Source of the DNA: Pseudomonadota bacterium
Lineage (GTDB): Bacteria; Pseudomonadota; Alphaproteobacteria; Rhodospirillales; Magnetospirillaceae
Direction: 5' to 3'
NCBI GenBank assembly: GCA_021847015.1
Contig: JAJZVW010000015.1
Location: 1-64,000 of the forward strand
DNA: 64,000 bases
Made by a program: the position numbers and the translations under genes. The notes beneath the pieces were generated by a model. It saw only the letters and a program-made list of their open reading frames with translations, did not search any database and was not told where the DNA came from. Shown piece by piece: positions 30,219 to 36,760 of the stretch (positions within the stretch are counted from its first letter, which is position 1; each line of letters begins with the position of its first letter).

Positions 30219-30961
30219 CAGAACGTCCTCCGGGGCGGCGGATTGCCGGTGAAGAATTCGCCTCCCAGCCTCAACCATGTGGCCAGGTCGATTTCCTTGA
30301 TGTCGGCCGCCTCGGCTTTTTCGCGCACCCGGTCCCAGTTGACGCAGATTCGCCGCACCGATCCGGCCGACTTTTCGTGCAGTTCCTTCTGCAGGTCGTC
30401 GGCCGTGACGACCCCCCGGCAGTACAGCTTCGCCAAGTGACGGGTGTCGGCCAGGGTTCCGGGTTCGGCGCCGACCCAGTCCAGCATGCGGCCGTGGACG
30501 CGCTCCCAGACCTTCAGCTTCTGGGGAAGCTGCTCCTCGCCGATCAGGATGACGGTGCCCTGGCTCGACTCGTAGATGTCGCGCACCACCTCGATCATCC
30601 CCTTGGAGACCAGGAAGTCGGCCTCGTCGATGACCAGGGGGCGCCGGGACAGGGACAGTTCCTGGCCGATCTGATCGACCATGTCGGGGATGGTCCCCGC
30701 CGGCTGCACGCCCATCTCCAGCAGGACCGCCAGGCACAGCTTCTTGCGGGTCCACACCGATTTCACCTGGACGTGGTAGGCGCGGTGCCGGTTGGCGGCG
30801 TAGATGGCGGCGAAGGTCTTGCCGTAGCCCGAGGGGCCGTGGAAACAGCCCATGCCGGGAAGGCCGGACGGCCGGTTGGCCACCCGCTCGACCAGATCGG
30901 CGAGCAGCGCCACGTTGCGCAGCGGCGCGACGGTGTTGACAGGAGAAACGTCGATGGTCAT
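30218..30961 (-). CDS. B: MuB-like transposition ATPase
   Basis: 247 residues, ATG at 30961 (MTIDVSPVNTVAPLRNVALL). Walker A is HGPSGYGKT (residues 41-49) and Walker B is RRPLVIDEADFL. Sensor region VILIGEEQLPQKL follows. AAA+ proteins of this type bind target DNA and deliver it to the transposase, and stimulate strand transfer. It lacks the long N-terminal HTH of Mu B and is closer to the shorter ATPases of alphaproteobacterial Mu-like phages. It starts 69 bp after the transposase stop. Confidence 0.95.
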   Translation of the reverse strand: MTIDVSPVNTVAPLRNVALLADLVERVANRPSGLPGMGCFHGPSGYGKTFAAIYAANRHRAYHVQVKSVWTRKKLCLAVLLEMGVQPAGTIPDMVDQIGQELSLSRRPLVIDEADFLVSKGMIEVVRDIYESSQGTVILIGEEQLPQKLKVWERVHGRMLDWVGAEPGTLADTRHLAKLYCRGVVTADDLQKELHEKSAGSVRRICVNWDRVREKAEAADIKEIDLATWLRLGGEFFTGNPPPRRTF

Positions 30962-31029
30962 TATAGACACCTCAACTTCTTGTTGATCGCGGCGGTACGG
31001 CCATGGCACGGCCGGCCGCCGTTTTCCGT

Positions 31030-33222
31030 TCACGCGGTCAACACCGCGTCTCCGAAATCCTCGTAAAGCTTCCGTCGGCTGCGGATGTCCGGCAGGCGCG
31101 CCTGCCGCTCCGCCCACCGGCGGTCCTCGTCGCTGACGTCCTGGTCCGAGGCGAGACGCGTCTCGATATCCAGCACGCGGGCGAACCGTTCCTCGGGTGA
31201 TTGCAGGGTGATGATCGGTGCGGGCGTGGCGATCTCCGCCTCCAGCCTCTGCAGCCGGACTTGCTCGGCGGCCGAGATGGGCTTGGCCTCGGGGGCCTTG
31301 CCATGCCGCGCCGCCTTGGATGCCTCGGCCAGGGCCGGGGTGGCATGCTCGGTCGCCCGGTGTGGCAGGCGCGCCAGCTTGCCGGCCGACTCGGCGCGGT
31401 CTTGCAGGATTTCGCGGACGATGTCCTTGGTGCCAGCAGCTTTCGCAGCTGCCTTGAGCGCGGCTTTCTCTTCGGCGATCGCCTTCTTTTGGACAGCCTT
31501 GCGCTTCGCGGCCAGTTCCTGGCGGCTGATACCCGTCCGCTCGGGGCATTCGGCGGTGCAGATGTAGGCGCCGTCCTCGTCGAAGACGTAGATCCGGCCG
31601 ATGTCGGCCTCGTCCAGCCGCACCTGCGCCCGGCTGCCCTCCAGGCCGCCCATCTCCGGCGCCTCGAACAGGGCGTTGTCGATGCGGATGCCTTTCTTCG
31701 TGATGGTGCGGAAGCCGCCATCGCCGGGCGCCTCCGCCAGCAGCACGTCCAGCGCCCGCTCGTCGCTGATTGTGGCGACAGCGCCGGTCCACGACCGTTC
31801 CATCTCGAACGGGGTCTTGCCCTTCAGCCCCGAATGGGGGGCGTGGGCGTAGATGTTGTCGGTCCACTGGTCGCAGAAGTGCTGCAACTCGTCGGCCGTC
31901 ATGCGCATCTCGACCTTCTCGCCCTGCCGCATCAGCCGCTGGGCGAAACTGCGCCGGGCCTCGATATCTTTGCGTTCCGCCACGCTGTGGCCGATGTATC
32001 CGGCGCACAGCTCCACCAGGTCGTGGCTGAACGTCCCCAGGCCGCGTTCGATGAACGGCTTATGCTCGGGGGTGAAGGGGGGTGCCACGTCGCGTTCGAT
32101 GGCCAGACCCCACGCGACCCGCTTGATGTGCTGGCTGACGTAGTCCGAGCCGTTGTCGGTGCCGATCTGCTCCGGCACGCCCCAGGCCAGCAGCGCGCGG
32201 CGCAGCACCGCCGCCACCGCGGCCGCCGAGCTTGACCGGCTGACCAGCAGCCGCATCCGCCGGGTGTAGACGTCGATCACGCCGACGATGACGTGGCGCA
32301 ACCCGTCGGCGAGCAGCAGGTCGGCCTTGGTGCTGTCCAGTTCCCAGCGCTGGTTGATGCGCTGGATCATGGCGTCGGCGTCGCCGCCGGCGGCCTGGTA
32401 ACGGGAACGCCAGGAATCGGGGTTGGTCACCGCCGCGAGAAGCTGTTTGTTCTCGTCCTTCCAGCTTTGCAGGAACCGCTGCACCGTGCGCAGGTTGGGG
32501 ATGGAATCTTCGCCGAACCGGGCACGCAGGCCCTTCATCACCAGCCCAGCGCCGGCATGGGGATGGTCAAGCAGCATGCCCAGCAGGAACTGCTTCATCT
32601 CGGGGTTGCTGTCGATCCTGCCGGTGCCCTTGCGGTGCTGGCCGTACTTGGCGGCCAGGCCGGCCAGGCCGTGCCGGGCCAACTCGCGCCGCCAGTTCTC
32701 GACGCTGGCCCGGCAGCACGCCGGTATCTCGGCGCGCACCCAATCCTCGACCGGAATGCGCCCGGCCGAGTACTCGCGGGCGAAGATGTCGGTGCCCCGC
32801 TTCAGCGGCAGCCCGTGCAGGCGGATGTAGCCGGCGCAGGAATCGATCGCCGCCGCCTTGGCTTCGGCCTCGCGCTGCTGGCCGGGCGAAAGGCGCATGA
32901 ACTCCGCCAGTCCCGCCGTCCGCGCCGCCAGCGTGGCCCGCGCGTCCATCGCCTCGCCCAGCGCCGCCCGCATCCCCTCGGCGTGGCCGGCGGCGCACGC
33001 CTCGGCCAGCTCGTGGCGGGAGATCAGGAGCCGCGCTTCCTCGGGCAGGGCGGAGAGGGGATATTCGACTCCACCGCCGCGCCCGGAACGGGGGCGGAAG
33101 GTCCAGTCGTTTCGCTCGGCGAGGGCATTCACACCCCGCTTTGTGCAGGTCATGATCGCTGCCGGCACGCCGGCCGCCTTGGCGGCCTCGGCCCATTCGG
33201 CAGCGCTGCGCCACTCACGCAT
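31030..33222 (-). CDS. A: MuA-like DDE transposase
   Basis: 730 residues, ATG at 33222 (MREWRSAAEWAEAAKAAGVP). The N-terminal Mu DNA-binding winged helix comes first, then a helical middle (SVENWRRELARHGLAGLAAKYG). The catalytic core has D296 (WELDSTKAD), D356 (GTDNGSDY) and E392 (HKPFIERGL), the DDE triad with the usual HKPxxER context. A beta-barrel (TKKGIRIDNALFEAPEM) and a basic helical tail follow. It cuts and joins the phage ends during integration and replicative transposition. All key residues are present and the length suits the family. Confidence 0.97.
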   Translation of the reverse strand: MREWRSAAEWAEAAKAAGVPAAIMTCTKRGVNALAERNDWTFRPRSGRGGGVEYPLSALPEEARLLISRHELAEACAAGHAEGMRAALGEAMDARATLAARTAGLAEFMRLSPGQQREAEAKAAAIDSCAGYIRLHGLPLKRGTDIFAREYSAGRIPVEDWVRAEIPACCRASVENWRRELARHGLAGLAAKYGQHRKGTGRIDSNPEMKQFLLGMLLDHPHAGAGLVMKGLRARFGEDSIPNLRTVQRFLQSWKDENKQLLAAVTNPDSWRSRYQAAGGDADAMIQRINQRWELDSTKADLLLADGLRHVIVGVIDVYTRRMRLLVSRSSSAAAVAAVLRRALLAWGVPEQIGTDNGSDYVSQHIKRVAWGLAIERDVAPPFTPEHKPFIERGLGTFSHDLVELCAGYIGHSVAERKDIEARRSFAQRLMRQGEKVEMRMTADELQHFCDQWTDNIYAHAPHSGLKGKTPFEMERSWTGAVATISDERALDVLLAEAPGDGGFRTITKKGIRIDNALFEAPEMGGLEGSRAQVRLDEADIGRIYVFDEDGAYICTAECPERTGISRQELAAKRKAVQKKAIAEEKAALKAAAKAAGTKDIVREILQDRAESAGKLARLPHRATEHATPALAEASKAARHGKAPEAKPISAAEQVRLQRLEAEIATPAPIITLQSPEERFARVLDIETRLASDQDVSDEDRRWAERQARLPDIRSRRKLYEDFGDAVLTA

Positions 33223-33261
33223 GGGGCACCTCCCGGCCGCATCCGGCCGCCACTAGGGCGG

Positions 33262-33334
33262 TGACGGCCGGACTGCCTTCCCCTATGGTTGTGGCTGTCA
33301 AGACACACGAACCACCGGGGGAAGCGGGATGGCT
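33262..33334 (+). promoter_or_regulatory. Moron promoter/leader repeat, copy A
   Basis: 73 bp, highly similar to 34311-34384 (about 62 positions identical). The conserved core is TTCCCCTATGGTTGTGG, then TGTC and AGAC, then CACGAACCACCGGGGGAA and ATGGCT. The last part holds the ribosome site (GGGGGAA) and the start codon of the 33329 gene. The CTATGGTT stretch may be a -10 region; the promoter is inferred from the conservation and from the isolated plus-strand gene behind it. Confidence 0.7.
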
Positions 33335-33538
33335 TATTTGAACGATGAAAAGGCCTTCGACATCGCCGTGCGGATCTTCGAGGCCAATATTAGGGCGGGT
33401 CAGGCGAAGACCTGGGATCGCCTCCTTGAGGAAATCCCGGACATCCTTCCCCAGATCTTCGACAAGGTTCAGCTTGCCTGGGATGCGTGTCCGCGCGTGA
33501 ACCCCTTGGGCATCGTCGACTTCAACGAGGGCAAGTAG
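33329..33538 (+). CDS. Plus-strand moron, small acidic protein
   Basis: 69 residues, ATG at 33329 with GGGGGAAGC upstream. The protein (MAYLNDEKAFDIAVRIFEAN, then AKTWDRLLEEIPDILPQIFD) is helical and acidic, with no Cys and no signal peptide. It opposes the early operon and sits between the transposase and the next leftward gene. It is followed by the overlapping 3' end of the small gene at 33469-33651. Function unknown; such morons often serve the lysogen. Confidence 0.72.
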   Translation: MAYLNDEKAFDIAVRIFEANIRAGQAKTWDRLLEEIPDILPQIFDKVQLAWDACPRVNPLGIVDFNEGK

Positions 33539-33651
33539 ACCTCGCGCATGCCGCCCGGGTTGAGGCACAGAATTCGCCAGACCCGGGCTGCGTCCTCGGG
33601 ATTGGCCAGCGCCCAATCGGCCAGGGCGCGCGCCTTCATCTCGTCGTCCAT
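33469..33651 (-). CDS. Small early phage protein, 3' end probably altered by moron insertion
   Basis: 60 residues, ATG at 33651 with AAAGGAGG at 5-nt spacing. The first 36 residues (MDDEMKARALADWALANPED, then ARVWRILCLNPGG) look genuine. The last 22 residues overlap the plus-strand moron, antisense to its coding end, so the original 3' end was probably replaced when that cassette entered. Confidence 0.6.
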   Translation of the reverse strand: MDDEMKARALADWALANPEDAARVWRILCLNPGGMREVYLPSLKSTMPKGFTRGHASQAS

Positions 33652-33672
33652 TCGGTCCTCCTTTCTGGGTGA

Positions 33673-34167
33673 TCATGGCCGCCCTCCCCGGAACAGCGGC
33701 AGGCTGCCTATCAGCCGCCGTTGTTCGGCCTTGGCGAAGCGAATGAACAGCGCCAGGCGGTCCAGGCGCGACCGCACCAGGTCGGCGCTCTCGGTGACGG
33801 CGCACCCCGACGCCTCGGCCAAGCCCTGCAACAGGACCGAATTGCCCAGCGCGGCGCAGAACGCCGGCACCAGGTGGGCCGGAAGCGCGTGGGGCCGGCT
33901 GGCGCCGGTCCACGAATCGATCATCGCCTTGGTGACGCGCCGGCCGGCATGGAAGCTGACGGCTTCCGCCAGCGCCTCGCGGTTGGCGAACGGGCCGGCC
34001 GCGATGGCGTCGTTGAGCAGCCGGCGCAGGCGCTGGTCCAGGTCCAGCGCCCCGGCGTCGCGGCGGCGTTCCGGCGCGGGCGGAAGCGCCACCGCGCCTT
34101 CGAGCAGGGACAGGAAATCGGTCTGCCGGGGATCGGCCGACCGGCCCTTTTGGGCTCTTCTGGTCAT
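33673..34167 (-). CDS. Phage early regulatory-type protein
   Basis: 164 residues from the ATG at 34167 (MTRRAQKGRSADPRQTDFLS). The basic N-terminus is followed by a helical array with an HTH-like segment (NREALAEAVSFHAGRRVTKAMIDSWTGASRPHALPA) and AFCAALGNSVLLQGLAEASGC. This layout, with a T-K-x-x-I-D-x-W-T recognition helix, occurs in early proteins of Mu-like phages. A probable minus-strand terminator lies just upstream (34192-34234). The role is unknown. Confidence 0.78.
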   Translation of the reverse strand: MTRRAQKGRSADPRQTDFLSLLEGAVALPPAPERRRDAGALDLDQRLRRLLNDAIAAGPFANREALAEAVSFHAGRRVTKAMIDSWTGASRPHALPAHLVPAFCAALGNSVLLQGLAEASGCAVTESADLVRSRLDRLALFIRFAKAEQRRLIGSLPLFRGGRP

Positions 34168-34191
34168 GTTGGCCTCTCGGGTTTGCAGGCG

Positions 34192-34234
34192 AAAAAAGAG
34201 GCCGGACGGGCTCTGTGCACCACCGCGTCCGGCC
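34192..34234 (-). terminator. Rho-independent terminator-like hairpin in the early operon
   Basis: Read on the minus strand, arms GGCCGGACG and CGTCCGGCC (34226-34234 and 34200-34208) enclose 17 nt and are followed by TCTTTTTTC (34191-34199). It stands between the moron at 34379 and the gene at 34167, inside the leftward early operon, so it may attenuate early transcription or be part of the inserted cassette. Confidence 0.6.
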
Positions 34235-34310
34235 TTGAGGTTGACAGAGAGAGAGGCGGCGATGCCCTGCCGCCGGAAACGGCCGGCCGCCGTGCGGTCA
34301 TGGCGACGCA

Positions 34311-34384
34311 TGACGGCCGGCCGGCTTTCCCCTATGGTTGTGGTTGTCGAGACGCACGAACCACCGGGGGAAACGGAAATGGCT
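34311..34384 (+). promoter_or_regulatory. Moron promoter/leader repeat, copy B
   Basis: 74 bp matching 33262-33334, with the same CCCCTATGGTTGTGG, CACGAACCACCGGGGGAA and ATGGCT blocks. Here it introduces the gene at 34379. It differs by a few substitutions and a one-base insertion just before the start codon, which keeps GGGGGAA about 6 nt from the ATG. Confidence 0.7.
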
Positions 34385-34801
34385 GAAGGAAATGGCGATC
34401 TCGCGCTGTATCGGTGCGCTTCCCGCGGCTGCGGCTTCGCCACCACGGCGCCGTACAACTTCTGCCCACAATGCGGCGCCACGCTGTACTTGTACGAAGG
34501 CGAGAAGGGGGTCGGACCATCGGTCCGGGTCAACTTCGAGCCGTCGAACTGCGATTTTGCGTGGAAATGCTCGCTCACGGAGAATTACCGCCATGATTGT
34601 GAAGAACTGCGCGTGACGCACCGCTGCGTGGTGGCTATCCTCGAATCGATCGAAGGGTTAGAAGCCGAGATCCGGCGGCTGCACGCAGCGTTTTGGGAAG
34701 CGGGCCTTGCGGCACCTCCACGACCAGATCGTCGCCTACGAGATCGGCCAGCTCCGGCGCGGAAAAGAAGGCCCCCTGAATCTTCACCCCCTTGCGGGTG
34801 A
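34379..34801 (+). CDS. Plus-strand moron, zinc-ribbon protein
   Basis: 140 residues, ATG at 34379. A zinc ribbon is visible (YRCASRGCGFATTAPYNFCP, then QCGATLY), followed by WKCSLTENYRHDCEELRVTH and a helix VVAILESIEGLEAEIRRLHAAFWE. The last 30 residues are basic and Pro/Arg-rich and overlap the opposite gene at 34635-34820, so the natural end may have been nearer 34710. It opposes the phage early operon and shares its leader with the moron at 33329. Function unknown. Confidence 0.7.
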   Translation: MAEGNGDLALYRCASRGCGFATTAPYNFCPQCGATLYLYEGEKGVGPSVRVNFEPSNCDFAWKCSLTENYRHDCEELRVTHRCVVAILESIEGLEAEIRRLHAAFWEAGLAAPPRPDRRLRDRPAPARKRRPPESSPPCG

Positions 34802-34820
34802 CCCGGCGCGGGATGTTCAT
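34635..34820 (-). CDS. Small early protein resembling the MuA C-terminal beta-barrel
   Basis: 61 residues, ATG at 34820 (MNIPRRVTRKGVKIQGAFFS). The segment TRKGVKIQGAFFSAPELADLVGDDLVVEV has the strand pattern of the Mu-transposase C-terminal barrel, and is like TKKGIRIDNALFEAPEM in the transposase here. The last 25 residues run antisense through the moron at 34379. It is probably a truncated standalone barrel; the original 3' part may be lost. Confidence 0.55.
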   Translation of the reverse strand: MNIPRRVTRKGVKIQGAFFSAPELADLVGDDLVVEVPQGPLPKTLRAAAGSRLLTLRSIRG

Positions 34821-35068
34821 GCTGCCCCCTCCTCCGTCAGCGCCTCTTCCGTCCGTGCCACCAGGCGCTGCAGCGTGGCGCCGGCCTCGCCGACCCTGAC
34901 CCTCCCCTCCAAGAGGTCCAGGTACAGCAGGGTGATCTCTCCGGACGGCTCGCGCACCCGCCCGCCGTTCTTGGCGCGAACCCGCTGACGGGCGATGGTG
35001 AGGATGGACTGGGCGGTGAAGCCCATGGACTTGGCGTCCTTCACGACGTCATCGAGCTTGCTGTTCAC
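34817..35068 (-). CDS. Small early phage protein
   Basis: 83 residues, ATG at 35068 (MNSKLDDVVKDAKSMGFTAQ). It is mostly helical, with TAQSILTIARQRVRAKNGG and a leucine-rich end (LLYLDLLEGRVRVGEAGATLQRLV). It couples to its neighbours on both sides with 4-bp overlaps. It may be a kil/Mor-type early regulator or a DNA-binding helper; not recognised. Confidence 0.7.
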   Translation of the reverse strand: MNSKLDDVVKDAKSMGFTAQSILTIARQRVRAKNGGRVREPSGEITLLYLDLLEGRVRVGEAGATLQRLVARTEEALTEEGAA

Positions 35069-35388
35069 GCTGCCGCCTCCTCTTCGACATTGCGCCCGGC
35101 AGGGCGCGTGTTACGCTGCGGTTCGCGGGTCCAGCCCAGTCGCTTACCGTCCTCGGTGAACCGCTCGGGGAATAGCTGCTGGGGTGTTAGGCCGAGGGCC
35201 TCCGCTATGACCGTCTCCAGGTGCGAGGACGGGTTTCCCAGCGCATGGCTCATCGCCTGCTGTGACACCCCGTTTTCCACCGCCAAGCGGCGTAGTGAGG
35301 TGCCCCTGAGGCGAAGGTTGACCCAAATCCACAACCGCCGCTCGGCGGGATTTTTTGGGACTTGGTGGCTTGTTGAGGCTTTCGTCAT
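35065..35388 (-). CDS. ner: Ner-like early regulator
   Basis: 107 residues from the ATG at 35388 (MTKASTSHQVPKNPAERRLW). The Ner/Nlp HTH is clear: LRGTSLRRLAVENGVSQQAMSHALGNPSSHLETVIAEALGLTPQQLFPERF. Ner represses early and repressor transcription after induction in Mu. It is the first gene of the leftward operon. The -10 box lies only 7 bp before this ATG, so translation may be leaderless. A longer form from 35418 is open but would run over the promoter. Confidence 0.9.
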   Translation of the reverse strand: MTKASTSHQVPKNPAERRLWIWVNLRLRGTSLRRLAVENGVSQQAMSHALGNPSSHLETVIAEALGLTPQQLFPERFTEDGKRLGWTREPQRNTRPAGRNVEEEAAA

Positions 35389-35395
35389 GGACAAG

Positions 35396-35425
35396 TGTAT
35401 AGCCCAAATCTGGGCCACAGCGCAA
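35396..35425 (-). promoter_or_regulatory. Early promoter for ner and the A/B operon
   Basis: On the minus strand, TTGCGC (35420-35425) and TATACA (35396-35401) are separated by 18 bp. The near-palindrome CCCAGATTTGGG (35403-35414) fills the spacer, so a repressor bound there would block RNA polymerase directly. Confidence 0.68.
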
Positions 35426-35583
35426 GCTCACATTTGCGCGCTTGCTGGGATTCCCAGTTCACATATGGCTGGAATTAGGATGAAGTGCCGAAAGACGTGG
35501 GATTTCAAGGCACTATCGATCAGCGGGTGTAACCCGGAACTGGGAATCCATCATGCCCACTTCTAGCCCAGATCTGGGAATCC
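35403..35583. promoter_or_regulatory. Repressor operator cluster
   Basis: Repeated sites lie between and into the divergent genes. CCCAAATCTGGG is at 35403-35414. CTGGGAATCC is found inverted at 35448-35457 and direct at 35540-35549 and 35574-35583. The perfect palindrome CCCAGATCTGGG is at 35568-35579, inside the start of the repressor gene. The layout matches the O1-O2-O3 operators of Mu. Confidence 0.7.
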
Positions 35584-36131
35584 GGTTAGCAGAGGTCGCG
35601 AAGCTGTTAGGGGGCCACGCTAAGGCGGCCAATCTGATGGGAGTGTCGCTATCCCAGTTCAAACGTTATGTGGCCGGCGAGAATCAGCCCACATTCGAGG
35701 CGATATCGAACTTGCTGCGACATGGCGGTATCGATCTTGGGTGGCTGGCAACGGGAGAGGGCCAAATGCGGGCTGCGCCACGTACCCTCGCCGAAGCGGC
35801 CAGCGCCGCCGGGTTGGAGCGGGCACCGACATCCGCCGAAGCGGCGGCCGGACAGCGGTTTGTGCCGGCCGTCACCACTCCGTCAATGGCCGTTGATGGC
35901 GAATTGAACGCCCGCATCGTCGAGGCGGTCGCCGCGACCTACAAGGACGTGGGTGGCGCCATCAGCCCTCGCGATCTCGGCCGCGTCGCTGCGGAGATCT
36001 ACAACGACGTGGTCGCCGCCGGTCTCGAAACCTGGGATGAGAAGATGGTGGCCTTGCGCGTGGCCATCGGCCAGCTCCGCCGCCGCCTTTTGACGGCCCC
36101 GGCGCCTGGCGAAGACAAACGGCTGGCCTGA
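35553..36131 (+). CDS. Phage repressor (Mu c-like), HTH protein
   Basis: 192 residues, ATG at 35553. The N-terminal HTH (LAEVAKLLGGHAKAANLMGVSLSQFKRYVAGENQPTFEAISNLL) is of the XRE type with a GGIDLGWLATGEG end as in phage regulators. The C-terminal half is helical (SPRDLGRVAAEIYNDVVAAGLETWDEKMVALRVAIGQLRRRL). No S24 peptidase motif, so it is not cleaved LexA-like. It is divergent from ner and has operators before and inside its start. It would hold the early operon silent in the lysogen. Confidence 0.88.
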   Translation: MPTSSPDLGIRLAEVAKLLGGHAKAANLMGVSLSQFKRYVAGENQPTFEAISNLLRHGGIDLGWLATGEGQMRAAPRTLAEAASAAGLERAPTSAEAAAGQRFVPAVTTPSMAVDGELNARIVEAVAATYKDVGGAISPRDLGRVAAEIYNDVVAAGLETWDEKMVALRVAIGQLRRRLLTAPAPGEDKRLA

Positions 36132-36405
36132 GGCCGGTTCGTACGGCCCCGCCGGATCATCGCCCACCTGGCGCGCTTTGGGTATGCCGTAAGATATACA
36201 TACGAATGGGCATTGCGGTGGCCCAGGAGTGGGTGTCGTGCCCCGTCAACGACGATGTCGCGCCCGAAAATCTGGAGCTGACAGCCCTCCCCCTCGCCGT
36301 CGGCGCCGAAAGCCAGCATCTCCGCGCTCTCCGTCCCACCCGGTCCCGCTTTATCCCGCCTCATCCGGGGCGCCGCGTTGGTCCAGTGGTATGTGTCGTG
36401 TCACA
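36132..36405. other. Left end of the prophage (attL region)
   Basis: The 274 bp between the repressor stop and the junction have no convincing gene. The terminal bases on the minus strand read TGTGACACGACAC from 36405 inward. A GTGTCGTG block recurs at 36233-36240 and 36393-36400, each preceded within a few bases by AGTGG; these could be transposase end-binding sites. Beyond 36405 the sequence continues the host DUF6429 frame. Confidence 0.62.
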
Positions 36406-36540
36406 GGAGATCATGCCTTTCTCGTGAAGGCGGTCCATCGCATTCCAGTCGAACCCCTTCCACGCCCGGCAGCCGTCATGCAGGCCGAGCAGCAGGAGCG
36501 CCAAAACGGCGTCGTCGATGCGGTCGGTGTCGATGTCCAT
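36361..36540 (-). pseudogene. Host DUF6429 gene cut by the prophage
   Basis: ATG at 36540. The first 45 residues (MDIDTDRIDDAVLALLLLGL, then CRAWKGFDWNAMDRLHEKGMIS) match DUF6429 proteins. After S45 the family pattern stops and the frame reads CDTTHTTGPTRRPG to a stop at 36361, inside phage end sequence. So host coding ends at 36406 and the phage begins at 36405. The missing 3' half should lie beyond the right end of the prophage. Confidence 0.78.
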
Positions 36541-36760
36541 GGCCGTCTTCCTCCGTTCCTTGGTGGTCGGCTTGAGTCTGCCGGTTCTTGGCCGAACGGC
36601 AGGGAGTGCCAAGAAAATAGAGACGCCGCACCGCTCCCTGGGAATGACCGGCACCAGTAAGGTGCATATGGCACTGCCGGGGGTCTTGGAGGGCTGCCAC
36701 TTTGCGGTCTTTACGTAAATCCGGCGGCACCACGTCCTTAATCTTGCGATCGCTGTTGCC

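Larger units (their letters stand above)
1..36405 (-). mobile_element. Mu-like transposable prophage (left end and most of the genome; right end outside the window)
   Basis: Nearly all genes from 1 to 35388 are on the minus strand and follow the Mu order: repressor, ner, A (DDE transposase), B (ATPase), early accessory genes, gemA, mor, lysis, DUF2730/gp26/DUF3486, terminase, portal with MuF domain, protease, capsid, connectors, tail. The tail half is of the siphovirus/GTA type (DUF2460, DUF2163, NlpC/P60, J-like), as in the rhodobacterial Mu-like siphophages (family knowledge). The left end is placed at 36405 because a host DUF6429 frame breaks there, the phage sequence beginning there reads TGTGACACG on the minus strand (Mu ends start with TG), and the repressor stop lies 274 bp inside, close to the Mu arrangement. 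The right end is not in the window. Almost every gene is intact, so the prophage could be functional. Confidence 0.93.

Noticed and set aside
30962-32008. N-terminal extension of the MuB frame to 32008
   Set aside because: Overlaps the transposase gene in another frame; the ATG at 30961 begins the family match.
33215-33913. 232-codon minus-strand frame across the moron
   Set aside because: Runs antisense through the moron and through real minus-strand genes in other frames; the apparent similarity to the 34.3 kb frame is only the shared leader repeat read in reverse.
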